Positions 34,732 through 43,123 of a stretch of 64,000 nucleotides of DNA are shown here, piece by piece; position 1 is the first letter of the stretch, and the number at the start of each line of letters is the position of its first letter. This stretch comes from Halogeometricum pallidum JCM 14848 (GTDB taxonomy: Archaea; Halobacteriota; Halobacteria; Halobacteriales; Haloferacaceae), in contig NZ_AOIV01000003.1 of the NCBI RefSeq assembly GCF_000337095.1, positions 1 through 64,000 on the forward strand, read 5' to 3'. A program made the translations under genes and the position numbers. The notes under the pieces were generated by a model that had not been told where the DNA came from, did not search any database, and saw only the letters and a program-made list of their open reading frames with translations.

Positions 34732-35298
34732 TCAGACGTCCGACGGTCCGCCGTCGGCGTAGCGGAACGCGACGTTCGCCCGCTCGGCGGTCACCTCGTC
34801 GCGCCGCGAGTCGCCGACGAACACGGCGTCCGCGGGGTCCACCTCCATCCGGCGGAGCGTCTCCAGGAGGGGTTCGGGGTCGGGTTTCCGCGTCGCCACG
34901 GTGTCGCGGCCGACGACGGCGTCGACGCCCGCCGTGAGGTCGTGGGTGTCGAGGGCGAGACGACAGGCGTCCTCGCAGTTGAGCGAACAGACGCCCTCCG
35001 ACGCGAACGAGCCCACCTCGTCGGCGGACGCGAGTCGTGTCGAACGCCGCGCCCCCTCGCGTTCGTGACTGGCGACGACAGCCTCCACGTCGTCCCGCAT
35101 CCCGTGTTCGTCCGCCAGGTCGAGCATCGCCCACAGGTCCATCCCGCCGGCGTCGATGCCCGCCGCGCGGAACGTCTCATCGGCCTCCGCGGCGACGGCG
35201 TTCCAGTCCACGTCGAGGTGGACGAGCGTTCCGTCGAGGTCCCACACGACCGCGTCGTACTCCGTCGAGAGCCCGCGCGGTCCGTCTTCGTTCGGCAC
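34732..35298 (-). CDS. HAD-family phosphatase
   Basis: The GTG at 35298 (reading MPNEDGPRGLSTEYD) gives a 188-residue hydrolase with motif I VVWDLDGTLVH (nucleophile and acid Asp, about residues 19-23), motif III lysine in TRKPDPEPLL, and motif IV FVGDSRRDEVTA. A helical cap lies between motifs I and II (residues 35-100). The family includes phosphoglycolate phosphatase and other small-molecule phosphatases; the substrate is unknown. A much longer in-frame extension runs through the divergent promoter region and was rejected. Confidence 0.85.
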   Translation of the reverse strand: MPNEDGPRGLSTEYDAVVWDLDGTLVHLDVDWNAVAAEADETFRAAGIDAGGMDLWAMLDLADEHGMRDDVEAVVASHEREGARRSTRLASADEVGSFASEGVCSLNCEDACRLALDTHDLTAGVDAVVGRDTVATRKPDPEPLLETLRRMEVDPADAVFVGDSRRDEVTAERANVAFRYADGGPSDV

Positions 35299-35369
35299 GC
35301 CCGGAGTGTCGGCCCCCGCGCGAAAGACCGCTTCGGTCGGACTTTTCAGTGTGGGACCCCGATATGGGG

Positions 35370-35564
35370 TATGACCGAACTCGCCGGTCACCACGAACGG
35401 ACCGCGTCCGACCGTCTCGACGCTCAGCGGCCGCGTTGTTGCCGAGGCGGACGCCGCCCGGCGAGTTCGACTTCCCGGACCCGACCGACGAACTGGGCGG
35501 CGCCGACCGACGCGGGACGCCGTCCCGCGGCCGACCGACGAGCGGGGAACCATGTCTCGGCGTA
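35370..35564 (+). CDS. Possible leader ORF overlapping cysE
   Basis: An ATG at 35370 opens a 64-codon ORF (MTELAGHHERTASDRLDAQ, then a stretch with the tandem cysteines PRCCRGG). It runs 14 nt past the cysE start at 35552. A CTTTTC TATA-like element at about 35342-35347 sits about 25 nt before the ATG, as for leaderless starts. The first 20 codons look protein-like; the rest is Arg/Pro-rich and poor. It may be a cysteine-codon-containing upstream ORF controlling cysE, or chance. The last base of its stop codon is at 35564 or 35565 depending on counting. Confidence 0.3.
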
Positions 35565-36385
35565 GCGAACGCGGGAGCGAGCGACCGCGCGGACGCGAAG
35601 ATGAACGCGGACGTGGGCGTCGACTGCTCGGCCGCCTCCGCGACGCCGTCGGCCGCGTCCGGGAGGACGTGGCGGCGATTCAGGAACGCGACCCCGCCGC
35701 GGGCGGGACGCTCGACGTGCTCCTCTTTTACCCCGGCATGACGGCGGTGTGGACCCACCGGGTCGCACACGCCCTCTGGCGGCGGGACCGTCGCTTCGCC
35801 GCCCGCCTCCTGTCGCACTCGGCCCGCCTGCTCACGGCCGTCGAGATACACCCCGGCGCGGAACTCGGTCGCCGCGTCACCATCGACCACGGCGCGGGCG
35901 TCGTCGTCGGCGAGACGGCTGACGTCGGCGACGACGTGCACTTCTACCACGGCGTGACGCTCGGCGCGAACCAACCGCACGCGGGGAAGCGACATCCGAC
36001 CGTCGAGTCGGACGTCGTCCTCGGCGCGGGCGCGACGCTCGTCGGCGCCATCACCGTCGGCGCGGGGGCGTCCATCGGCGCCAGCGCAGTCGTCAGCAAG
36101 GACGTGCCGCCGGGGGCGACGATGGTCGGCAACCCCGCGCGGCGCGTCGACGAGGCGGACGAACCCAACGAGGCGGACGGAGCGAGCTCGGACGCCGCGG
36201 ACGAGCGAGGCTCATCGACCGACGGACCGCTGGAGAACGGCGAATGCGCCGACGAGGCGGTGAGCGAGGGACACGCGGACGGTGGCACGGAACCGAATCC
36301 GGACGACGACGCGGCTCGCGAGGCCGACTGCGGCGAGGGGGAGGGGTCCGGCGCGGACGCCACCCACTCCCGACGTCCCTGCTGA
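35552..36385 (+). CDS. cysE: Serine O-acetyltransferase with an acidic C-terminal tail
   Basis: CysE makes O-acetylserine for cysteine synthesis. The left-handed beta-helix core (about residues 98-195) shows hexapeptide repeats, the catalytic His113 in IDHGAGVVVGET, and DVHFYHGVTLGAN with KRHPTVESDVVLGAGA. The short form resembles bacterial EpsC/CysE. About 77 residues beyond residue 200 form an Asp/Glu/Gly/Ser-rich tail, ending in Cys, with no fold expected. Family proteins usually end near the GNPAR motif, so this tail is an oddity. A basic segment precedes the helical N-domain. Confidence 0.88.
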   Translation: MSRRSERGSERPRGREDERGRGRRLLGRLRDAVGRVREDVAAIQERDPAAGGTLDVLLFYPGMTAVWTHRVAHALWRRDRRFAARLLSHSARLLTAVEIHPGAELGRRVTIDHGAGVVVGETADVGDDVHFYHGVTLGANQPHAGKRHPTVESDVVLGAGATLVGAITVGAGASIGASAVVSKDVPPGATMVGNPARRVDEADEPNEADGASSDAADERGSSTDGPLENGECADEAVSEGHADGGTEPNPDDDAAREADCGEGEGSGADATHSRRPC

Positions 36386-36450
36386 GTGGCTGAGCGGCGT
36401 CGTCCACGACGCGCCCCGCGACGACCGGCCGCGGTCGGAAAGCGAGGCCT

Positions 36451-37596
36451 TCAGTCGAGGACGCCGCGCGCGATGATGTTCTTCTGTATCTCGCTGGTGC
36501 CCTCGTAGATGGTCGTTATCTTCGAGTCGCGGTACATCCGCTCGACGTCGAAATCCGTCGTGTAGCCGTAGCCGCCGTGAATCTGGACCGCCTCGTTCGT
36601 CACGTCGACGGCCGCCTCGCTGGCGAAGTACTTCGCCATCGCGGCCGCGGTGCGCGGGTCCTCGCCCGCGTCGTCCTGTCTGGCCGCCTCGCGGACCATC
36701 AGGCGCGCGGCGTGCACCTGCGTCGCCATCTCGGAGAACTTGTGGCGGACGGTCTGGATGTCCGAGATGGGGCCACCGAACTGCTCGCGGTCGCCCGCGT
36801 ACTCCTTCGCCTCGTCGAACGCCGACTGCGCGAGGCCGACGGCCTGCGCGGCGATGCCGACGCGCCCGCCGGTGAGGATGTGGAACGCCGCCGAGAGCCC
36901 CTGTCCCTCCTCGGTAAGTCGGTTCTCCGCGGGGATTCGCACGTCGTCGAACAGCAGCGCCGTCGTGTCCGACGCGCGGAGGCCGAGTTTGTGCTCTTTT
37001 TTGCCCACCTCGATACCCGCGTCTTTGGGCACGAGAAACTGCGTGACGGACCCGGAGTCGTCGCGGTCGGTCTTGGCGAAGAGGACGCACACCTCCCCCC
37101 GTTCGCCGTTCGTTATCCACTGCTTCTTCCCGTTTATCACGTACTCGTCGCCCTCTCGTCGCGCGACGGTGGACATCTCCGCGGGGTTCGACCCGGCGTC
37201 GGGTTCCGACAGCGCGAACATCCCGACGGGACGGCCGTCGACCATCTCCGGCAGCCACGTCTCTCGCTGTTCCTCGCTCCCGAACTCGGCGATGCAGGAG
37301 GTTGCGAGACAGTGGACCGACAGCGCCGTCGCCACCGCGAGTTGACCGTAGGCCACCTCCTCGTTGACGAGGGCGTACGTCGCCCGGTCGGCGTCGAACC
37401 CGCCGTACTCCTCGGGGACGGTCAGTCCGGTCAGATCGAGGTCCGCGAGGCCGTCCCACACTTCCTCGGGGAACTCCTCCGTCTCGTCGGCCTCCCGCGC
37501 CGTCGGCCGAATCTCCTCGACCGCGAATTCCCGAACCACGTCTCGAATCGCTCGCTGCTCGTCGGTGAGCGCCGAGTCGACGTCTGCGATAGTCAT
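36451..37596 (-). CDS. Acyl-CoA dehydrogenase
   Basis: A 381-residue FAD enzyme that introduces a 2,3-double bond in acyl-CoA thioesters. N-terminal helices lead to FALSEPDAGSNPA and the flavin-binding YVINGKKQWITNG (about residues 152-164), then GLRASDTTALLFDDVRIP. The C-terminal helices carry QIHGGYGYTTDFDVERMYRD and the catalytic-region TTIYEGTSEIQ, with the active-site Glu. The chain-length class (butyryl, isovaleryl or longer) cannot be read by eye. No electron-transfer flavoprotein or other beta-oxidation gene is adjacent. Confidence 0.95.
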   Translation of the reverse strand: MTIADVDSALTDEQRAIRDVVREFAVEEIRPTAREADETEEFPEEVWDGLADLDLTGLTVPEEYGGFDADRATYALVNEEVAYGQLAVATALSVHCLATSCIAEFGSEEQRETWLPEMVDGRPVGMFALSEPDAGSNPAEMSTVARREGDEYVINGKKQWITNGERGEVCVLFAKTDRDDSGSVTQFLVPKDAGIEVGKKEHKLGLRASDTTALLFDDVRIPAENRLTEEGQGLSAAFHILTGGRVGIAAQAVGLAQSAFDEAKEYAGDREQFGGPISDIQTVRHKFSEMATQVHAARLMVREAARQDDAGEDPRTAAAMAKYFASEAAVDVTNEAVQIHGGYGYTTDFDVERMYRDSKITTIYEGTSEIQKNIIARGVLD

Positions 37597-37708
37597 ATCT
37601 CCCGCTTCGGTCTATGATGGAAAAAGGTGAGCGAATCGCTGCGGCGGGACGGAGGTGCCCACCGTAAGCGCCGAAACAAATTAGACGTCTGACATCAAAT
37701 CCCGGACC

Positions 37709-37786
37709 GTGCTCGCAACCGTCCTCCTCCGGACCGCCGCTTACGCCTCCGAACTCTGGTGTCTCCTCTGTCCGCTCTGGACGTGA
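37709..37786 (+). CDS. Candidate Trp/Cys-rich micropeptide with its own promoter
   Basis: The GTG at 37709 opens 25 codons ending ELWCLLCPLWT before a TGA. A BRE/TATA-like CCGAAACAAATTAG (37671-37684), centred about 29 nt upstream, fits a leaderless transcript that starts at the GTG. Both neighbours (acyl-CoA dehydrogenase, AlaX) are on the other strand, so this would be an independent transcript. The composition (two Trp, two Cys, hydrophobic) is rare in haloarchaea. It could be a membrane-active peptide, a Trp/Cys-sensing leader, or a small RNA. Confidence 0.4.
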   Translation: MLATVLLRTAAYASELWCLLCPLWT

Positions 37787-37818
37787 CCGCCCGCTGAGTC
37801 GTCTGTCCGCGGCGTCGG

Positions 37819-39021
37819 TCAGACCTCTCTCAGGAACGTCGTCACGTCCACCGGGTCGGCGTCGAGGCCGCCGCCCTGCGCGAACGGCGGGCCACCGCCC
37901 CCGCCGCCGCCGAACTCGTCGGTCACCTCGTCGACCACGTCGCCGGCGTGGACGCCGCTCTCATCGCCGGCGGCGACGACGACGTACGGACTCTCGCCGG
38001 CGCCGACGACGGCGACCACGTCCGCGCCGTCGCCCTCGCCCGCGGCCGACTTCGCCGCCTCGCCCGCGCGGTTGGCGTCGAAGCCGTCGAGGACCCCGAC
38101 GCGCCACGTCGCCTCCTCCTTCGTGACCGTCTCGAACCCCGCGATTCGGCCCCCGAGCAGTTCCGATTCGAGGTCGCGGACCTTCCCCTCCAACTCGTCT
38201 CTGTCCGCGCGGAGCGACTTCGCCGCCTCGCCGACGTCCTCGACGCCGGTTTCGAGTTCGCGGGCGGCGTCGAGGGCCGCGCGGTGGATCGCCGCGCGCC
38301 GGTCGATGCCCGCCGCGCCGACGGCGAACTCCACTCGGGTGAGTCCCTCCCCGGGATTCGAGCGTCCGAGGACGGTGACCTGCCCTATATCGGCGGTGTT
38401 CGCGACGTGCGTGCCGCCGCAGGCGGCCACGTCCCAGCCGTCGACGGTGACGATGCGAATCGTGTCGGCGTCGTCCATCACGCCCTCTTCGGTCTTCGTG
38501 TTGAACGCCACGTCCTCCCTGTCGAGGGCCTCCTCGGTCGGCACCTCCTCCCACGAGACGCCGCGGGAGTCCCACACCGCGCGGTTGACGAGGCGTTCGA
38601 GTTCGACTAACGTCTCGTCGTCGATGTCGGTGGCGGTGGCGAAGTCGACGCGCACCTTCTCGGGGGAGATGTCGAACCCGCCGTAGCCGAGGTCCGAGAG
38701 CACCTGCCGGCCGGCGCCGTAGAGGACGTGACTCGCGGTGTGGGCGCGCATGCAGTACGTCCGGAAGTCGTCGTCGACGACGCCGGTCACCCGGTCGCCC
38801 TCGGTGAACTCGGGGGTCGATTCGAGCGTGTGGACCACGGCGTCAGCGCCCGTCTGCACGTCGTCGACGGTGACCCCGCCGAGCGTCCCTCTGTCGGCCG
38901 GTTGGCCGCCGCTCTCGGCGTAGAAGTACGTCCGATCGAGCGTCACCTCGCGGCCGTCGACGCCCGTCACCTCGGCTTCGAACTCGCGAATCGTCGGCTC
39001 TGCGGGAGCACGCGTCAGCAT
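37819..39021 (-). CDS. Alanyl-tRNA editing protein (AlaX, long form)
   Basis: AlaX proteins hydrolyse Ser- or Gly-mischarged tRNA-Ala. The 400-residue protein begins with the AlaRS-like beta-barrel (TYFYAESGGQPADRGT), then the zinc motif HTASH (His94/His98) and the distal CGGTHVANT (about residues 205-213) supplying Cys and His. A coiled region (about 255-295) leads to a DHHA1-like C-terminal domain with Gly-rich loops (DEFGGGGGGGPPFAQGGG), as in the AlaX-L class. No aminoacylation domain is present. It is a stand-alone trans-editing enzyme. Confidence 0.92.
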   Translation of the reverse strand: MLTRAPAEPTIREFEAEVTGVDGREVTLDRTYFYAESGGQPADRGTLGGVTVDDVQTGADAVVHTLESTPEFTEGDRVTGVVDDDFRTYCMRAHTASHVLYGAGRQVLSDLGYGGFDISPEKVRVDFATATDIDDETLVELERLVNRAVWDSRGVSWEEVPTEEALDREDVAFNTKTEEGVMDDADTIRIVTVDGWDVAACGGTHVANTADIGQVTVLGRSNPGEGLTRVEFAVGAAGIDRRAAIHRAALDAARELETGVEDVGEAAKSLRADRDELEGKVRDLESELLGGRIAGFETVTKEEATWRVGVLDGFDANRAGEAAKSAAGEGDGADVVAVVGAGESPYVVVAAGDESGVHAGDVVDEVTDEFGGGGGGGPPFAQGGGLDADPVDVTTFLREV

Positions 39022-39077
39022 TGGTTACGGATGCGCCGCCGGCCGACAAAAGTGGTGTCGTCGCGTCAATCGAGGGA

Positions 39078-39602
39078 CTACTCGTCGACGAGCGTCACGC
39101 CCAGTCGCTCTTCGAGGGCGCGGATCAGCGACCCGCCGACGTCCGCGCGGGTGGCCCGCCCCTGTTCGACGGCGTCGATGTCGGACTCCTCGGCGTCGAG
39201 TTCCGCCGCGAGTTCCTCGACGCTCAGGCCGGCCTCCTGCCGGGCGTCCGCCACCACGTCGCCGTAGTCCGAGACGAGGTAGGGGAGTCGGTCTTTCTCG
39301 TAGTTCGTCCCCTTCTCCCAGTGCTTCGAGTCGCCCTGCGCCTGGTCGTACATCTTCGCCTGTCGCTGGGCGGCGCGTTTCTTCCGGTTCGGCTTCCCGT
39401 CCGAGGACGAAGAGGAGGAGGACCCGCCGGACGACCCGCCGCCCCGGTGCTGAGAGTCGTCGTGCGGCGCGCAGTCCGAACAGACCAGCAGGTCGGCACC
39501 GGCGACGTTGGCGCGGCGGAGTTTCGACGTCGAACGACCGCAGAGTTCGCAGCTATCGCCGTCGTTCCCGCCTCCCCCGCCTCCGGTGGAGTACTTCGGC
39601 AT
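39078..39602 (-). CDS. Archaeal multiprotein bridging factor aMBF1
   Basis: A 174-residue protein with an N-terminal zinc ribbon, CELCG (about residues 18-22) and CSDCAPH (about 41-47). A flexible Gly/Ser linker (about 50-67) and a basic stretch (KPNRKKRAAQRQAKM) follow. The C-terminal helix-turn-helix of the Cro/C1 type runs from VVADARQEAGLSVEELAAEL to the end. This is the architecture of archaeal MBF1, thought to connect translation and transcription. The Ser linker is longer than usual. It is read toward the AlaX gene, 56 nt away. Confidence 0.88.
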   Translation of the reverse strand: MPKYSTGGGGGGNDGDSCELCGRSTSKLRRANVAGADLLVCSDCAPHDDSQHRGGGSSGGSSSSSSSDGKPNRKKRAAQRQAKMYDQAQGDSKHWEKGTNYEKDRLPYLVSDYGDVVADARQEAGLSVEELAAELDAEESDIDAVEQGRATRADVGGSLIRALEERLGVTLVDE

Positions 39603-39776
39603 ACACCCACGTACCCGCTCTACCCTTTTAAAATGGCGGACGGCTGGGTCGGATGCTATCGCGGCGGACCGAGAGACGTTTCTGGAGAGTTAGCGTCGGA
39701 AGGATTGTGCGTGGGTGATGTCCCGGAAGGGAATCACCTGCATCGTTGTGGAGGCTCGTTAGAACCTCCCGTGCGA

Positions 39777-39861
39777 TGCGTGGGACCGGATTTGAACCGG
39801 CGGACTCCTACGAGACAGCGCCCTCAACGCTGCGCCGTTGGCCTGGCTTGGCTACCCACGC
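39777..39861 (-). tRNA. tRNA-Leu(GAG)
   Basis: The minus strand folds into an 85-nt class II tRNA. The acceptor stem pairs GCGTGGG (5') with CCCACGC (3') plus an A discriminator. The anticodon stem CAGCG/CGCTG encloses the loop TTGAGGG, so the anticodon is GAG and reads CUC/CUU leucine codons. A long variable arm and the T loop GTTCAAATC are present. No intron is seen, and CCA is not encoded. CUC is the major Leu codon in this genome, so this is probably the main Leu tRNA. Confidence 0.92.
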
Positions 39862-39994
39862 TCGCTGTGTCGTGTTGCACTCCTTCGTTGTTCGGGGTAA
39901 TTTAAATGAGTTTCCTTTCGGCGTCCACGTGTCGGGCGTTCGCAGTCGTCACGCGGTCGGTACGGTTTTGCCCGCCGAGGCTCCCCGTTCGGGT

Positions 39995-40555
39995 ATGGAA
40001 CTCCGCGCTCGAAATCACGTCCCCGCGGCGACGGCGGCGTTGAGCGCCGTCTCGTTAGCGCTCGTATTCGGGACCGTGCTCGGCTACGTCCCCGAGTCGT
40101 CGCTCCCCCCGGCCTCCGAACGCACGCTGGCCGCCATCCCCCACCTGAACGCGGTGCTCAGCACGACGGCCATCGGGACCATCCTCCTCGGCGTGCGAGC
40201 CATCCGCCGCGGCGACGTGAGCCGGCACCGGACGCTGATGCTCACGACGCTGGCGCTGTTCGCCGCCTTCCTCGTCTGCTATCTCTACCGCATCGCCCTC
40301 GCGGGGACCGCCGAGTTCCCCGGTCCGGCCGCGGTGTACCGGTTCGTCTACCTCCCGACGCTGGCCGTCCACATCCTCCTGGCCATCGTCTGCATCCCCT
40401 TGGTCAACTACGCCGTCCTCCTCGCCGTCACGCGGCCCGTCAGCGAGATATACCAGACGCGCCACCGGACGGTGGGCCGAATCGCGGCGTCGCTGTGGCT
40501 CGTCTCGTTCGCCCTCGGAGACGTGGTGTACGCGATGCTGTACGTGGTTTACTGA
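39995..40555 (+). CDS. DUF420 family membrane protein
   Basis: ATG 39995 (MELRARNHV) gives a 186-residue protein with five hydrophobic segments (about residues 10-32, 50-70, 84-105, 118-140 and 155-180). The loop histidines fit the DUF420 family, including HLNAVLSTTA, RGDVSRHRTLMLTT and YQTRHRTVGRI. Such proteins sometimes accompany cytochrome oxidase assembly genes, but none is adjacent here. The upstream in-frame extension crosses the tRNA locus and is not real. Heme or copper association is inference from conserved His. Confidence 0.8.
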   Translation: MELRARNHVPAATAALSAVSLALVFGTVLGYVPESSLPPASERTLAAIPHLNAVLSTTAIGTILLGVRAIRRGDVSRHRTLMLTTLALFAAFLVCYLYRIALAGTAEFPGPAAVYRFVYLPTLAVHILLAIVCIPLVNYAVLLAVTRPVSEIYQTRHRTVGRIAASLWLVSFALGDVVYAMLYVVY

Positions 40556-40644
40556 TCGACGAACCGACACGACCGGCGACTGGCGGGGCGGCGCGTCGGG
40601 TCGGAAGAATGGACTGCAGACGGAAGCGACCGGAGGTCGGACGC

Positions 40645-41148
40645 CTACAGCAGGTTCTGGATGACGTTCTTGATGCTCGAACCCTTCTGTATCTTCTCGA
40701 GCGACCGCAGCGTGTCCTTCTCCTCGTCGAGGTTCGCTTCGAGCGGGTCCTTCACGTCACCCTCGAAGTCTATCTCGTTGGCGAGCGTGATGAGCGATTG
40801 GTATGCCGTTATCTCCACACGCTCGGTCTTGATGCCCGCCGTGAGGTTGAACGGCGTCTTGAGGTCGTCCGAGCCGACCTCCCGCTTGAACTCCTCGTGG
40901 TCGCGAAGCAGGCCGTCGAGGGCGCCGCTCTCGGCCTCCTCCGGCGTCTCGCCGATCTCCCGGAACACTCGTTCGAGGCGTTCCACCTGCTGTCGCGTCT
41001 CGTCGCGGTGGGACGAGAAGCCCTTCGCGAGTTTCTCGTCCGGCGTCTCGGCAGCGAGTTCCTCCAGCACGTCGACGAGTCGGTTCTCCACGTAGTACAT
41101 CTGCTTCAGTTCGTGCACGAACAGGTCGCGGGGCGTCTTGAGGACCAT
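40645..41148 (-). CDS. DUF892 (YciE/YciF-like) ferritin-fold protein
   Basis: The start MVLKTPRDLFVHELKQMYYVE at 41148 gives a 167-residue all-helical protein. Regular Glu/His positions (HELKQMYYVENRLVDVLEEL; SSHRDETRQQVERLERVF; ITAYQSLITLANEI; LEANLDEEKDTLRSLEKI) match the DUF892 four-helix ferritin-like fold, in which paired E..H motifs may bind iron. Bacterial YciE/YciF proteins are stress-induced. Met at 41187 would add 13 residues unlike the family. It stands alone; expression control is not visible. Confidence 0.88.
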   Translation of the reverse strand: MVLKTPRDLFVHELKQMYYVENRLVDVLEELAAETPDEKLAKGFSSHRDETRQQVERLERVFREIGETPEEAESGALDGLLRDHEEFKREVGSDDLKTPFNLTAGIKTERVEITAYQSLITLANEIDFEGDVKDPLEANLDEEKDTLRSLEKIQKGSSIKNVIQNLL

Positions 41149-41308
41149 TGCAGTACGAGCGTGTCGCGCGACGTGGATAAACGGCACCGGCCGCGAAGGT
41201 GACTGTCGGTCCCAGTCTAGTATAGAGACGAAACCGTCGCCGCACCACGACCTCTCCTCGAGCGGAGACGAAGGCGGGTTCGAGCGGGCGAGAACCGGCT
41301 CTATCGAG

Positions 41309-42865
41309 TCAGTCGTCCGCGGGCGTGGGTTCGCCCTCGGAGATGGCGGGCCGGGAGACGTCGCGGTCCGTCGCCTCGCTGTCGACGTCGTAGGGGTACT
41401 CGCCGGTGACGCAGCCGAGACAGAGGTCCATCCGCGATTCGCCGAGCACCTCGCTGATGGCGTCGATGGAGAGATACGAGAGGCTGTCCGCGCCGATATC
41501 GGCGCGTATTTCCTCCGTCGTCTTCTCGGAGGCGATGAGTTCCTCGCGCGTCGCCATGTCGATGCCCATGTAGCAGGGGGCGACGATGGGCGGCGCGCCG
41601 ATGCGGACGTGCACCTCCTCGGCGCCGGCGTCGCGGACGAGTTGGACGAGTTGTCGGGAGGTGGTGCCGCGGACGATGCTGTCGTCGATGACGGTCACGG
41701 ATTTCCCCTCGATGGTGCTCTTTATCGGGTTGAGCTTCAGGCGGACGGCGCGTTCGCGTTCGTCCTGCGTCGGCATGATGAACGTCCGTCCGACGTAGCG
41801 GTTCTTCATCAGGCCCTCGGCGAACTCGACGCTGTCTTCCCCTTCGCGCGGGTCGCCCTCGGGCGTCGTCTCGTTGGCCGCCTCGGCGTACCCCGAGGCG
41901 AACGCGCGGCCGGAGTCGGGCACGGGCATCACCACGTCGGACTCGACGCCGGACTCCTCCCAGAGCTTCCGGCCCAGCCCCCGGCGGGCCTCGTAGACGA
42001 GGGTGTCGTCGATGACGGAGTCGGGACGGGCGAAGTAGACGTGCTCGAAGAAGCAGTGGGCGGTGTTCTCCCGCTCGACGAGTTGGTAGGTGTCGTAGCC
42101 GGAGCCGTCGGCTTCGAGGACGACGAGTTCGCCCGGTCGCACGTCGCGGACGAGTTCCCCGTCGAGGGTGTCGATGGCCGCGGACTCGCTGGCGAGGACG
42201 TAGCCGTCCTCGAGTTCGCCGATGCAGAGCGGGCGGTTGCCCTCCGGGTCCCGGACGCCCAACACCGTCTCGTCGTGCATGATGGTGAGCGAGTAGGACC
42301 CGTGGATACGCGTCATCGTGTGCTTGACGGCGCGGACGAGGTCCTCCTCCAGAAGATTCCGGGCGAGTTCGTGAGCGATGACCTCCGTGTCGCCCGTCGA
42401 GGTGAACGCGTGGCCGAGGTCCTCCAGTTCCTCGCGTATCTCCCCGGCGTTCACGAGGTTGCCGTTGTGCGCGAGGCCGAGCGACCCCGACTTGAACGAC
42501 ACCGAGAACGGCTGGGCGCAACAGGAGTTGACGCCGCCCGAGGTGGGGTAGCGGACGTGCCCGATGCCCGCGTTCCCCGCCAGCGAGTCGAGGTCACCCT
42601 CGCCGAACGCGTCCCCGACCAGGCCCATCTCGACGTGGCTGTGCTGTTGGAACCCGTCGTGGGTGACGATGCCCGCGGACTCCTGGCCGCGGTGCTGGAG
42701 CGCGTACAGGGAGTAGTACAGGGGCCGCGCCGCCGCGCGGTCCGAGAGTGCGACGCCGACGACGCCGCATTTCTCGGTGGGGCCCGAGTAGTCGGCGGCG
42801 GTCGGTTGCTGTCGGTCCGCGTCGCGTCCGGGTGTGGGGATCTGAGCGTCCCGCCCGTCTGACAT
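41309..42865 (-). CDS. purF: Amidophosphoribosyltransferase (PurF)
   Basis: PurF makes phosphoribosylamine from PRPP and glutamine, the first step of purine synthesis. The 518-residue protein has the nucleophile Cys33 in EKCGVVGVAL, so a 32-residue propeptide must be removed. The glutaminase domain (ALQHRGQESAG, GLAHNGNLVN) and the PRTase domain with the PRPP loop VTVIDDSIVRGTTS follow. Cysteines in HCFFEHVYFARPDS and CLGCVTGEYPYD match the Fe-S ligand positions of the B. subtilis type. A TTTTTTA box about 27 nt before the ATG and a palindrome further upstream mark the promoter. Confidence 0.95.
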   Translation of the reverse strand: MSDGRDAQIPTPGRDADRQQPTAADYSGPTEKCGVVGVALSDRAAARPLYYSLYALQHRGQESAGIVTHDGFQQHSHVEMGLVGDAFGEGDLDSLAGNAGIGHVRYPTSGGVNSCCAQPFSVSFKSGSLGLAHNGNLVNAGEIREELEDLGHAFTSTGDTEVIAHELARNLLEEDLVRAVKHTMTRIHGSYSLTIMHDETVLGVRDPEGNRPLCIGELEDGYVLASESAAIDTLDGELVRDVRPGELVVLEADGSGYDTYQLVERENTAHCFFEHVYFARPDSVIDDTLVYEARRGLGRKLWEESGVESDVVMPVPDSGRAFASGYAEAANETTPEGDPREGEDSVEFAEGLMKNRYVGRTFIMPTQDERERAVRLKLNPIKSTIEGKSVTVIDDSIVRGTTSRQLVQLVRDAGAEEVHVRIGAPPIVAPCYMGIDMATREELIASEKTTEEIRADIGADSLSYLSIDAISEVLGESRMDLCLGCVTGEYPYDVDSEATDRDVSRPAISEGEPTPADD

Positions 42866-42929
42866 ACACGAGAGTCCGGAGCCGAAGCGTAAAAAACCCG
42901 TCCTTGTGCCCTCTTTCCCGTTTCTAAGT

Positions 42930-42960
42930 CCGGATATATCCACAATCGTGCATTATCCGG
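42930..42960. promoter_or_regulatory. Inverted repeat upstream of purF
   Basis: CCGGATA (42930-42936) and TATCCGG (42954-42960) are perfect inverted repeats with 17 nt between. GGATATATCC (42932-42941) is itself a palindrome. The site lies 65-95 nt before purF on the minus strand, upstream of its TATA-like box (about 42886-42895), where a regulator could bind. Confidence 0.4.
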
Positions 42961-43123
42961 CGCGGGCGGGCGAATCGAGGGGTCGCTCTACGGGTCGGGG
43001 GAGAGCGCGAACGCGGGAGACGGACGCGCCGCTTGGTGACCGGTTCGACGAGTCGGGATAGTGCGGTCGCTCGGAAGAAGAAAGCGCGAAGAGACGAGAG
43101 AAGAGGTCCGAGAGGAGAGCGCC

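Noticed and set aside
39777-39861. Possible intron in the tRNA-Leu
   Set aside because: The tRNA folds completely at 85 nt with a normal anticodon loop; no insertion is present.
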